Assembly: GCA_012842395.1 (NCBI GenBank) | Contig: DUSX01000034.1 | Coordinates: 452,650 to 498,385 of the forward strand | DNA: 45,736 nucleotides | Source of the DNA: Bacillota bacterium | Lineage (GTDB): Bacteria > Bacillota > SHA-98 > UBA4971 | Reading direction: 5' to 3' | In this document: positions 1 through 8,059 of the stretch, one piece after another | How positions within the stretch are numbered: position 1 is the first letter of the stretch | Layout of the letters: each line of letters opens with the position of its first letter | The notes under the pieces: model-generated | Told to the model about the DNA's origin: nothing | Databases searched by the model: none | Seen by the model: the letters and a program-made list of their open reading frames with translations, nothing else | Translations under genes and position numbers: made by a program

Positions 1-721
1 GGCTCGCGAGCGCATCGAGGTTTGCAAGCACGATGTCCTCGCTTATCCTGGTGTAGTAATTGTACCAGCTCGTCCACCCTGAGCAGGGGCGGGGACGGGG
101 GCGGGAGGGGGTTCCGAGCTGCTCGAAGTACCCTCTGAAGACGTCTTCTTCGCTTCCGGACGCCATGTAAAGCTGGAACGCCACGACAGGCGACTGCATC
201 CTGACGCCCGCGCAGTCCTTCGCGACACGCAACATCCCGGCACGCGCGTCGTACACGAAAAGGGTATAGCCAGCCGCCTCCGAGAGAGAGCCCACAAACA
301 CACATTCGCGTCCCCGTCTCACATAGGTGTAGGTCCACCCATGCGGGTTGCCCGACCGGCCGCTATACCGGTGGAACGCATAGTCTCCGTACGGCCCGAG
401 CAGCGGCCGCGCCGCAGCCCTCACCCCCTTCAGGCTTTCCGCGGGGTCGAATTCCCGGCTTTCGGTCCAGCCCTGGAAGCCGTTCACGTACACGCGGTCC
501 TCGGAGGAAAGACGCACCGGTATTTCCAGGGATAGCTCGTCCAAAACCATCTCATCCGCCGGTTCGATGGTGAGGGAAAAAACCACCTCGTTGCCGAAGC
601 CCTGAACGCGCGGCGAGATCAAGACGTCGGTTCCCTTGAAGCCAGTCAACCCATCGAAGACCGCCGTCTTGCGCGTCCCGCCCACTGAATACCTGAGGCG
701 CCCACCTGTCACCTCTATCAT
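1..721 (-). CDS. Alpha-galactosidase, GH36 family (partial, N-terminal 240 residues)
   Basis: The frame stays open from an ATG at 721 to the window edge, so the 3' part of the gene is missing. The start is well supported: AGGAGG lies 8 nt upstream. The product carries the N-terminal beta-supersandwich region of GH36/melibiase-type enzymes, with GFQGWTES near residue 85. It reaches the start of the catalytic barrel at GWTSWYNYYTRISEDIV, the W-x-SWY-x-YY-x-IS motif of this family. The family hydrolyses terminal alpha-galactosides such as melibiose and raffinose. No signal peptide is seen, so the enzyme is probably cytoplasmic and acts on imported oligosaccharides. The catalytic aspartates would lie in the missing part. 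It is separated from the upstream ABC-F gene by a terminator, so it is probably transcribed on its own or with genes to the left. Confidence 0.82.
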   Translation of the reverse strand, partial: MIEVTGGRLRYSVGGTRKTAVFDGLTGFKGTDVLISPRVQGFGNEVVFSLTIEPADEMVLDELSLEIPVRLSSEDRVYVNGFQGWTESREFDPAESLKGVRAAARPLLGPYGDYAFHRYSGRSGNPHGWTYTYVRRGRECVFVGSLSEAAGYTLFVYDARAGMLRVAKDCAGVRMQSPVVAFQLYMASGSEEDVFRGYFEQLGTPSRPRPRPCSGWTSWYNYYTRISEDIVLANLDALAS

Positions 722-1126
722 GGCACTCGCCTCCTGGAGCGAAAAGCCTGCGGGTTGTGACGGCGCAGGGCGAGGGTCGCGCCCAGGCCTTCTGCTTCAC
801 CGGAAGGATATTTCTTGCAACTATCGCGAATTCCTTCACAAGTCGCTCGTAACCCCTGTCATCCCCGCGGTCCGCACCTGCCCGCTCGGTGGCAACAATG
901 GCTGCATGAGGCGCTGCTATGGCCTAAGCATGAGGTCATTAGTTTTCTCTCGTTTTCCGAGGTCTTGAGTTGCCGGTGATTGCACGAGGGGTGTCAAAAT
1001 CCGGCCACTTGCCAGACAGGCCGGATTTTGCCAAGGTGCCCCGCTCGGGGCGCCGTCCCCGAGTGCAACACCGGCAACCTTGCACGGCGCGCGTACTCCC
1101 TGGAACCGGCGATTACTTATGACGAT
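722..1126. other. Intergenic stretch between ABC-F gene and alpha-galactosidase gene
   Basis: No convincing gene is seen in these 405 bases. They hold the strong inverted repeat at 995-1030, described separately, and the ribosome binding site of the alpha-galactosidase gene at 730-735. The galactosidase promoter should lie between about 740 and 990, but I see no good -35/-10 pair. Confidence 0.6.
995..1030. terminator. Bidirectional rho-independent terminator
   Basis: This is a perfect 12-bp inverted repeat, CAAAATCCGGCC at 995-1006 and GGCCGGATTTTG at 1019-1030, with a 12-nt loop. The A-run on one side and T-run on the other let it work in both directions. On the minus strand it lies about 100 nt after the ABC-F stop codon and would separate that gene from the alpha-galactosidase gene. 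Confidence 0.75.
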
Positions 1127-3079
1127 CTACTTCGAGTTCCTCGACGCCACCCTCTGGGCAACCGAGATGAACTCCTCAGTGAGCTTCTGGTACTCGGGGT
1201 CATCCTGGCTGACCTCGGCGAGCCTGGATGCGAGGACGCTCAAGCGGTTCTCCAACAACAACCGCTCGTCCTCAGAAAGGGCGTTGGCAGCGGCATTGTC
1301 ACTAGCGTTCCCTGGGGTGTCGCGGTCAACGGCCCAGGTCTCGGAGAAAGGCGCTTTTTTGTTCTGGCGCGCTTCGCCCCCACCGCGTTTCGCGGGTTTC
1401 ATGGAGTCCTTTCGCATATCGCGGTCCATACAGGGCGCGTTGCCCTTGAGGACCCTGAGGTAGTCCTCGTAGCTCCCAAGGTAGACTCGCACCGTGCCTC
1501 CCTCGAGCGCAAAGATCTTATTGCACACGCGGCTCAGGAGATACCTGTCATGCGACACGAGGATGAACGTGCCGTCGTAGTCCTCAAGGGCCTCCTCCAC
1601 CCGCTCCCGTGATGGAATGTCTAAATAGTTCGTTGGCTCGTCGAGAAGGAGGAGGTTCGCATTGGAAAGGAGCATCTTCAGGAGAGTGAGCCTCGCCTTC
1701 TCCCCCAAGCTTAGCAACCCGACGCGCTTATGAACGGAGTCACCTGAGAAGAGGAAGCATCCGAGCAGCAGGCGAACCCGTTGCCGTTCGCCTCCTGCTG
1801 ACAGAACCTCTTCCATGACCGTCCTCTCGTCAGCCAGACTGGCGAGCTCCTGGTCAAAGTACGCAACCCTCACGGAAGGCGAGACCCACATCTCGCCCTC
1901 TGAGACGCGTTCATAACCGGCAATGATCCTCAGGATCGTCGTCTTACCGGCACCGTTTGGCCCCACGAGGCCCACCTTGTCGCCCCGCGCCACAGCGAAG
2001 GACGCTCCCGAAAAAACACAGCGCCCGCCGTAGGACTTCCTGATGTCGCTGGCGGTCACCATGTGCCGGCCTGACTTCCCGTCCGACGTCAACTGAAGCC
2101 GGATTGACCTGCCGGCTTGCGGACGGTCGACCCGTTCCGTCTCCAGGCGCTCGAGCCTCCTGATGGTCGCCTTGGCACGTCTGGCAAGCTTCTCAGCCCG
2201 GTGGCGGTAGAACACGTCAGACGACCTGATCTCGGTGTTCTTCCCCGCGTCGCGGTGAGCGCGGCGGAACCACTCCATCTGCCTCGCTATCGCCTCCTTG
2301 AGTTTCCGGGATTGCTTCGCTTGTTCCAGGTATAGGCGCATTTGGCGCTGAAACCGCTCCTCCATGGCCTTTCTGTACGACGTGTAGTTGCCCGGAAACG
2401 ATTCAGCGCCAGCCGGACCGAGCGCGATGACCCTGGACACGGTCTGGTCCAGGAAGTACCGGTCGTGCGAGACCACCACAACGGTGCCCGGAAACGCCCG
2501 GACATACCCTTCGAGCCATCTCAACCCGTTTTCGTCCAGGTGGTTTGTGGGCTCGTCCAGAAGCAGACAATCCGCGTCCTCGAGCCAGAGCCTGGCAAGG
2601 GCAAGCCGCGTCTTCTCCCCGCCGCTCAGTGTGCTCACTGGCTGCTCCAGGCCATTTTCCACGAGCTCGAACCGCGACAGCGCCTCCATGATCCTGCCTT
2701 CTGCTTCGCAGATCTCTACGCCAGAGAAGGCTTCGACGGCCCTGCCAACGCGATTGGCATGGTCAGCGTCGTGAACCCATCCGGCATCGAGCTGCTGATA
2801 GCCGAGACCCCGGACCAGCTCGGTGCGAACAGTCGCATCGGGCGCAAAGCTCATGTCCTGGGGAAGGTACCCCACCCGCACGCCTTCGCGAAAGAAAACG
2901 ACCCTGCCCCGGTCAGGCTCGAGAGAGCCTGCGATGATCTTCAAGAGCGTGGTCTTTCCCGCGCCATTCGCACCCACAACGGCGAGCTTCTCGCCCTCAA
3001 CCACGCTGAAGGACACGTCCTTCAGGACGTCCCGGGGCCCATATGACTTTCCCACATGTTCGACGGTAAACAGAAGCAT
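1127..3079 (-). CDS. ABC-F family ATP-binding protein
   Basis: The product has 650 residues with two ABC ATPase domains and no membrane segments, the ABC-F layout. Members act on ribosomes, either as translation factors or as antibiotic-protection proteins. The first domain has Walker A GANGAGKTT (residues 36-44), signature LSGGEKTRLALA and Walker B LLLDEPTNHLD. The second has GPNGAGKTT, LSLGEKARLTLL and LLLDEPTNYLDIPS. A charged linker lies between them, and a C-terminal helical tail follows. The ATG at 3079 is chosen because AGGAGGG lies 6 nt upstream; an open frame continues to 3352 but lacks a ribosome binding site. The gene has its own promoter and a leader of about 170 nt. Whether it gives resistance or is a housekeeping factor (YdiF/Uup type) cannot be told from motifs alone. 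Confidence 0.9.
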   Translation of the reverse strand: MLLFTVEHVGKSYGPRDVLKDVSFSVVEGEKLAVVGANGAGKTTLLKIIAGSLEPDRGRVVFFREGVRVGYLPQDMSFAPDATVRTELVRGLGYQQLDAGWVHDADHANRVGRAVEAFSGVEICEAEGRIMEALSRFELVENGLEQPVSTLSGGEKTRLALARLWLEDADCLLLDEPTNHLDENGLRWLEGYVRAFPGTVVVVSHDRYFLDQTVSRVIALGPAGAESFPGNYTSYRKAMEERFQRQMRLYLEQAKQSRKLKEAIARQMEWFRRAHRDAGKNTEIRSSDVFYRHRAEKLARRAKATIRRLERLETERVDRPQAGRSIRLQLTSDGKSGRHMVTASDIRKSYGGRCVFSGASFAVARGDKVGLVGPNGAGKTTILRIIAGYERVSEGEMWVSPSVRVAYFDQELASLADERTVMEEVLSAGGERQRVRLLLGCFLFSGDSVHKRVGLLSLGEKARLTLLKMLLSNANLLLLDEPTNYLDIPSRERVEEALEDYDGTFILVSHDRYLLSRVCNKIFALEGGTVRVYLGSYEDYLRVLKGNAPCMDRDMRKDSMKPAKRGGGEARQNKKAPFSETWAVDRDTPGNASDNAAANALSEDERLLLENRLSVLASRLAEVSQDDPEYQKLTEEFISVAQRVASRNSK

Positions 3080-3172
3080 GCCCAACCCTCCTTGGAGCAA
3101 ACGCCGGGAGAGCCGGAAGGCAGGAGCCAGGTGCGCTGGCCGCACGCAACGCACGCAAGACGCCGCGCGGGA

Positions 3173-3195
3173 GCACGGCCATAGACGGGCCGTGC
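3173..3195 (-). repeat. Hairpin in ABC-F mRNA leader
   Basis: A perfect 8-bp inverted repeat, GCACGGCC and GGCCGTGC with a 7-nt loop, lies about 95 nt upstream of the ABC-F start codon, inside the predicted leader. There is no U-run after it, so it is not a simple terminator. Leaders of antibiotic-resistance ABC-F genes often carry attenuators, but here that is only a possibility. Confidence 0.4.
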
Positions 3196-3258
3196 AGCAT
3201 GAGATGCCCGGCGCGCCATAGCGTGAGAGAATGTGATAAGGGTGGAAGACAGGTATAT

Positions 3259-3286
3259 AGTATATACGTGTAGAAGGACGGATCAA
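3259..3286 (-). promoter_or_regulatory. Predicted sigma-70-type promoter for the ABC-F gene
   Basis: On the minus strand, TTGATC (3281-3286) and TATACT (3259-3264) are spaced by 16 nt. They lie about 180 nt before the ABC-F start in an AT-rich patch of otherwise GC-rich DNA. Other -10 choices in the TATATACTATATA run are possible. The interval 3080-3442 between the two genes otherwise holds only the leader hairpin. Confidence 0.5.
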
Positions 3287-3442
3287 CCTTAGAAAGACCT
3301 GCCGCGCAGGCTCCCCGACATTCGCCGTGCTTTGACCATGCACGTAAGTCATATTCCGTTGGCTGGAGGGTCTACCTGTTCCTCATGGCAGTCTTCCTGG
3401 CTGACCTCCGTCACATCGATATGGGACATGGGGTTCCGTAGG

Positions 3443-4852
3443 TCATACATGGATCGCCATGCGGTGGACGGCCTCAGCGGCCTCGCCGATGGCCTCCGCA
3501 AGCGTGGGATGCGCGTGTATGGTCCTCGCAAACTCCGCAACGGTCATCTTCATCCGCACTGCCATCGTGGGTTCGGGAATGAGCTCGGTGGCATGCGGGC
3601 CGACGATGTGGATCCCGAGGATCCTGTCAGTGCTCCCGTCGGCGATGATCTTTACAAACCCCTCGGCCTCTCCCATGGCAAGAGCCTTGCCGCTCGCCGT
3701 GAACGGGAACTTCCCAACTCTTACGTCGAAGCCCTCCTCCTTGGCCTGCCGTTCGTTCAACCCGACGCTTGCCACCTCAGGCGAGGTGAAGATGGCGCTC
3801 GGCACGGCCGCGTACGACATGCGCCTGTCGGCGCCCGCTATGTTTTGGGCGGCAACGATCCCCTGCGCCGATGCCACGTGTGCGAGCATTACCTTGCCCA
3901 CCACGTCTCCGATGGCGTAAATACCTGGGACATTCGTTGCCATCTGGTCGTTCACGACCACCTCGCCCCTCTTACCGATCTCAACCCCCGCATCCTCGAG
4001 ACCAATGCCCTCGGAATTGGCCCTTCGCCCGACGGACAAGAGCACTCGCGCCGCCGAAAGGCGCTCCCCGTTATCGAGGACGGCCACGGCCTCGTCCCCC
4101 TCAACCGCGATGCGCTCGATCTTGACGCCGGTGCGAACGACGACCTTCCGCTTTTTCAAGGAATCCGCCACGGCCGCAGCCGAATCCGGGTCCTCCATCG
4201 GCAGTATCGTTGGCATTATGTCAACCACTGTCACCCGGCTGCCCAGGCTCGAGAAGATGAACGCAAACTCGCACCCGATGACCCCGCCGCCCACGATGAG
4301 AAGGCTCTCGGGCACATCCTGGAAATCAAGGGCTTCATCGCTGGTGATCACAACGCGGCCGTCGTACCCAAAGGATGGAAAGATCACAGGCTTGGAGCCG
4401 GTCGCGATGATTATATCGCGCGCTCTTACCTCGGCCGGCCCCTCTTTCGCGTCGACTTCGATCCGCCCGGGACCCATCATCCTGCCGGTACCCGCGATGA
4501 CCGCAACCTTGTTCTTTTTCAGGAGAAAACCTATTCCAGCCCGCAGCCTCGCGACGACCCGGTCCTTGCGCGCCACCATCCTATCGAACCGCGCCCGCGC
4601 TTCACCCCCGCCGCAGTCGCCGCCTTGGCCGCCGAACTCCACGCCGAACTCGGCGAGGCGTTTAGCTGTTTCGAGCGCCTGCACGCTCGCCACGAGTGCC
4701 TTGGTGGGAATGCATCCCCTGTTCAGGCAAGTCCCACCAAGCTGGTCCTTCTCAATGAGACACACCGACCGTCCGAGTTGCGCTGCCCTGATGGCCGCGA
4801 CATACCCACCTGGGCCTCCGCCCACAACCGCCACGTCGAACTCGGCCAACAT
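3443..4852 (-). CDS. lpdA: Dihydrolipoyl dehydrogenase (E3)
   Basis: The product has 469 residues, the normal length. It reoxidises dihydrolipoyl groups with NAD+ as the E3 part of 2-oxoacid dehydrogenase or glycine cleavage complexes. Seen in order: FAD-binding GGGPGGY near residue 11; the redox disulfide GGTCLNRGC with Cys42 and Cys47; an NAD-binding GGGVIG segment; a second FAD motif AIGDVVG; and the C-terminal dimer domain with the His-Glu dyad in HAHPTLAEAIGEA. The ATG at 4852 has GAGG just upstream; a longer open frame to 4906 lacks such support. It follows alr after 63 nt in the same direction and is the last gene of the cdaA-lpdA run. No E1 or E2 gene is present, so its partner complex is unknown. 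Confidence 0.93.
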   Translation of the reverse strand: MLAEFDVAVVGGGPGGYVAAIRAAQLGRSVCLIEKDQLGGTCLNRGCIPTKALVASVQALETAKRLAEFGVEFGGQGGDCGGGEARARFDRMVARKDRVVARLRAGIGFLLKKNKVAVIAGTGRMMGPGRIEVDAKEGPAEVRARDIIIATGSKPVIFPSFGYDGRVVITSDEALDFQDVPESLLIVGGGVIGCEFAFIFSSLGSRVTVVDIMPTILPMEDPDSAAAVADSLKKRKVVVRTGVKIERIAVEGDEAVAVLDNGERLSAARVLLSVGRRANSEGIGLEDAGVEIGKRGEVVVNDQMATNVPGIYAIGDVVGKVMLAHVASAQGIVAAQNIAGADRRMSYAAVPSAIFTSPEVASVGLNERQAKEEGFDVRVGKFPFTASGKALAMGEAEGFVKIIADGSTDRILGIHIVGPHATELIPEPTMAVRMKMTVAEFARTIHAHPTLAEAIGEAAEAVHRMAIHV

Positions 4853-4915
4853 CCAACACCTCTTCCCAATGAGCGGTCTCTCGCGCGCGCCGCCCCTTCC
4901 TGTCAAGCCCCCGCC

Positions 4916-6064
4916 TTAGGGCTGCGATGTATAAACCCGCGGCACACGCTTGCTTATGGCGCACACCACTTCGTAGCTTATGGTTCCCAGTCTATCAGCC
5001 ACGTCTTCGGCGGTGATCTCCTGGTCCCCCTGCGTGCCTATGAGGACCACTTCTTCTCCTACCTCGACATCGAGGCCCCCTGTGTCCACCATGCACTGGT
5101 CCATGCACACCCGCCCCACTATAGGGAACCTCCTCCCCCTTATCAACACCTCGCCTCGGTTCGAGAGGCCGCGCGAAAGGCCGTCCGCGTACCCCACCGC
5201 GAGCGTGACGACGACCGTGTCTTCCCTCGTGACGTACGTCGCGCCATAGCCTATCGGCGTGCCGGCAGGCACTCTCTTCACGAAGCAGGCGCGTGTCTTG
5301 AGGGAAAGGGCGGGACGTATCTCCATCTCTCTCTTCAGCTTCTGAAATCTTTCGGTGCTGAATGGCGAGAGGCCGTACATGAGAATCCCCAATCTCACGA
5401 GGTCTAGCCGAGCCTCAGGCATGTCCAGACACGCTGCGCTGTTCGCGGCGTGCCGAAACTGCACATCCACTCCGGCGGCTCGAAGCGCGTCGATCACATC
5501 CATAAACCGCGACAGCTGTTCTCGCGCGAACGACTTGTCATCCGAGTCGGCCGTGGCGAAATGGGTGTATATGCCTTCGACCTCGATGTTCGGCAGCATC
5601 GCCACGCGTCTCACGAAGCTTGGGGCTTGTCGAGGCAAGACACCGATCCGGCCCATGCCGGTATCCACCTTGACGTGGCATTTGCCCTTTTTCCCTTCCT
5701 GAGTGGCAGCCACGGACAACGCCTCGGCGAACTCGTACGTGCTCACCGTGCAGGAAAGGCTGTACCGCAGAGCCCGCCGCGCCTGGCTCGGAAAGAGCTG
5801 CCCCAGGACGAGGATCGGGGCAATGATCCCGCTCTTTCGGAGCACCACACCTTCTTCTACAGAGGCCACGCCGAGCCATGTGGCACCGCTCGTGAGAGCA
5901 GTCGTCGCGACCTGGACGGCACCGTGGCCGTAGGCGTCGGCCTTCACCACAGCCATTATCTCCGGCCCAGGGCCGATCCTCTTCCGGATCGCCGTTATGT
6001 TCCGCCCGATGACAGCGAGGTTTACCTCAGCCACGGTGGGCCTGTCTTGCTGGTCCTCCCACAT
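4916..6064 (-). CDS. alr: Alanine racemase
   Basis: This is a PLP enzyme of 382 residues that converts L-alanine to D-alanine for peptidoglycan. The PLP lysine lies in VVKADAYGHG (Lys41). The C-terminal beta-domain carries GYGATYV, with the catalytic tyrosine region, and VCMDQCMVD. The ATG at 6064 is preferred, with GAGAGG upstream; a GTG at 6073 is also possible. The gene overlaps the 3' end of nnr by 38 nt, so the two are probably translationally coupled. Its place after glmM and glmS groups it with cell-wall precursor synthesis. In other Bacillota an nnr/acpS-alr neighbourhood is common. Confidence 0.94.
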   Translation of the reverse strand: MWEDQQDRPTVAEVNLAVIGRNITAIRKRIGPGPEIMAVVKADAYGHGAVQVATTALTSGATWLGVASVEEGVVLRKSGIIAPILVLGQLFPSQARRALRYSLSCTVSTYEFAEALSVAATQEGKKGKCHVKVDTGMGRIGVLPRQAPSFVRRVAMLPNIEVEGIYTHFATADSDDKSFAREQLSRFMDVIDALRAAGVDVQFRHAANSAACLDMPEARLDLVRLGILMYGLSPFSTERFQKLKREMEIRPALSLKTRACFVKRVPAGTPIGYGATYVTREDTVVVTLAVGYADGLSRGLSNRGEVLIRGRRFPIVGRVCMDQCMVDTGGLDVEVGEEVVLIGTQGDQEITAEDVADRLGTISYEVVCAISKRVPRVYTSQP

Positions 6065-7658
6065 CCATCTCACCTCTCTCGCCGGCCGAGCTCGGGCTCT
6101 TAAGGCCTGCGAGCCTGACCAGCGCCTCGGGCACAGACTCCAGGATGTCTCCGGCGATCATACCCATCTCTCCGCGCCTTGCCGCGGCGATGTCACCAGC
6201 CAACCCATGCACGTATGTACCGAGGACGGCCGCCTCGAAAGCGCCGACGCCTTGGGCGAGAAGGCCAGCGATCAACCCTGTGAGCACGTCCCCGCTTCCC
6301 GCGGTGGCCATTCCCGGGTTCCCTGTCGGGTTTATGAACACTTCTCCCGAAGGTGCGGCTATCACGGTTCGCGCGCCTTTCAAGACCACGACCTTGCCCC
6401 ACTGGCTGGCAGCCTTCACAGCAACCGCGAGCCGATCCCTCTTGATCTCCTGGACCGACAGCCCAGTCAGCCTGGACATCTCCCCTGGGTGCGGCGTGAG
6501 CACAATGGGAGCTTTCGAGGTCTTCAGAGTCCCCGGGTCCTGCGCTATCGCGTTGAGAGCGTCCGCATCGATGACCGCCGGCACGGAGCTCGTCATCACT
6601 ATGTTTCGGACGAGCTGCGCCGTCTCGCTGTGCATCGAGAGCCCAGGGCCCATCGCGAGCGCCTCGGCACCTCTCAGAATGCCATCGATGAGCGCCTGGG
6701 CTTGCAACGACACGCTCCCGGACTCGGTCTCAGGCAGCCCGCGCGTTATGACCTCGGTGAGCCGCGAGTGCATGATACCCTGCAGGCTCTTCGGCACCGC
6801 CAACGTCACCAGGCCCGCGCCGGACCGCAAAGCGGCCAAGCTGGCAAGAGCCGCCGCCCCTGCCATCCCCTGGGAGCCCGCCACCACGAGCACCCTGCCA
6901 AAGGTCCCCTTGTGGGAATCGGGGTCCCGCACGGGCAAATGGCGCCGGATCTCATCGGCTATGGAAAGGTTGAGCTTGAGCCGCTCGTCCGTGAGATAGG
7001 CCCGAGGAATACCAATGTCTGCGACTATAAGCTCGCCGGCGTAAGCTGCGCCAGGGTACAAAAGGAGGCCGGCTTTGGGAAGACCGAATGTAACGGTGTA
7101 TCCGGCCCTGACGCACGTTGTGGAAACCCTTCCGGTGCTTGCGTCGAGCCCGGAAGGCACGTCCACCGCCACCACCGGCCGCCCGGATTCATTGATCGCG
7201 TCGATCACCTGGCCCAGGTATCCGTTGATCTCGCCCTGGAACCCGGTCCCGAAGATGGCGTCCACAACCACGTCGGACACGGATACGGCGACCCGTGCCC
7301 TGTGGACGTCCTCCGGACCGATCTCCTCCGCGTCGACTCCCATGTGTCCGAGGACGTCGAGGTTGGTTCGGGCATCGCCCCTAACCTCGTCACGTTTCCC
7401 AAGAAGGAAGACCTTCACCCTGACCTGGGAGTTCACGAGGTGGCGCGCGGCCACGAACCCGTCACCGCCGTTGTTGCCTTTGCCCGCGAACACGCACACC
7501 CGACGTCCGGCCATGCCCTCGAGAAGTCGTTTGACCGCGTCGGCCACAGCCCTTCCCGCGTTCTCCATGAGGACTATGCCAGGGATGCCTGCCTCCTCTA
7601 TGGCCTTCCTGTCGATCTCGCGCATCTCGTCAGACGTGACAACCTTCAAGCTTTCCAC
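6027..7658 (-). CDS. nnr: Bifunctional NAD(P)H-hydrate repair enzyme (epimerase/dehydratase)
   Basis: The product has 543 residues with two fused domains. The N-terminal YjeF_N epimerase domain (about 1-220) has GKGNNGGDGFVAARHL. The C-terminal ADP-dependent dehydratase domain has HKGTFGRVLVVAGS, TPHPGEMSRLTG and TAGSGDVLTGLIAGLL. Together they repair damaged hydrated NADH and NADPH in the cytoplasm. The start is a GTG at 7658 with GGAG 6 nt upstream, and it overlaps the acpS end by 29 nt. Its 3' end overlaps alr. It sits in the run glmS-acpS-nnr-alr-lpdA, an arrangement in which acpS-nnr pairing is widespread. Confidence 0.94.
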   Translation of the reverse strand: MESLKVVTSDEMREIDRKAIEEAGIPGIVLMENAGRAVADAVKRLLEGMAGRRVCVFAGKGNNGGDGFVAARHLVNSQVRVKVFLLGKRDEVRGDARTNLDVLGHMGVDAEEIGPEDVHRARVAVSVSDVVVDAIFGTGFQGEINGYLGQVIDAINESGRPVVAVDVPSGLDASTGRVSTTCVRAGYTVTFGLPKAGLLLYPGAAYAGELIVADIGIPRAYLTDERLKLNLSIADEIRRHLPVRDPDSHKGTFGRVLVVAGSQGMAGAAALASLAALRSGAGLVTLAVPKSLQGIMHSRLTEVITRGLPETESGSVSLQAQALIDGILRGAEALAMGPGLSMHSETAQLVRNIVMTSSVPAVIDADALNAIAQDPGTLKTSKAPIVLTPHPGEMSRLTGLSVQEIKRDRLAVAVKAASQWGKVVVLKGARTVIAAPSGEVFINPTGNPGMATAGSGDVLTGLIAGLLAQGVGAFEAAVLGTYVHGLAGDIAAARRGEMGMIAGDILESVPEALVRLAGLKSPSSAGERGEMDVGGPARQAHRG

Positions 7659-8058
7659 CTCCGACTCCAGCTCCGAGGGCGACGGCGACAGCCACGGCCG
7701 TGTCCCGGGTGTGGGCTATGCTCACCTCGACGTGAACGACCCCGAGCCGGGCGGCTACCTCGGCCGCTCGTCCGGTCAGACGAACACGGGGCTTGCCGGA
7801 GGGTTCCTCGACGATCTGCACCTCGCTCCAACCAAAGCCGCGTACCCCCGTGCCCAAGGCCTTGGCCACCGCCTCTTTGGCCGCGAACCGGCCGGCGAGA
7901 CCATCGTAACGCCCGCCGCGCTCGCCCGCCGCGCACCCCATCTCTTCCGGGGTGAACACCCGGCCGACCAGTCTGTCGCCTTTACGTTCCATTAGTTCCC
8001 GGATGCGAGCCACCTCTACGATGTCCACGCCCAAGCCCACGACGTCCGTCGAACTCAC
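7630..8058 (-). CDS. acpS: Holo-[acyl-carrier-protein] synthase
   Basis: AcpS moves the 4'-phosphopantetheine arm from CoA to apo-ACP, switching on fatty acid synthesis. The product has 142 residues, slightly longer than usual. It shows GLGVDIVEVARI (Mg-binding Asp), FTPEE, and GRFAAKEAVAKALGTG, the KEA(V/F)xKA signature. The start is a GTG at 8058, separated by a single base from the glmS stop codon, so translation probably depends on ribosomes ending glmS. The C-terminal tail overlaps the start of nnr. Confidence 0.92.
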   Translation of the reverse strand: MSSTDVVGLGVDIVEVARIRELMERKGDRLVGRVFTPEEMGCAAGERGGRYDGLAGRFAAKEAVAKALGTGVRGFGWSEVQIVEEPSGKPRVRLTGRAAEVAARLGVVHVEVSIAHTRDTAVAVAVALGAGVGGGKLEGCHV

Positions 8059-8059
8059 C

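Noticed and set aside
552-839. 95-codon minus-strand frame across the alpha-galactosidase start
   Set aside because: It is out of frame with the well-supported GH36 gene, whose AGGAGG and family motifs decide the frame.
3332-5407. Long plus-strand open frame of 691 codons
   Set aside because: It runs antisense to lpdA and alr, has His/Arg/Pro-rich composition and no similarity to known proteins; it is a GC-rich mirror frame.
5997-7955. Plus-strand open frame of 652 codons opposite nnr and acpS
   Set aside because: Antisense shadow of well-identified genes, with composition unlike a folded protein.
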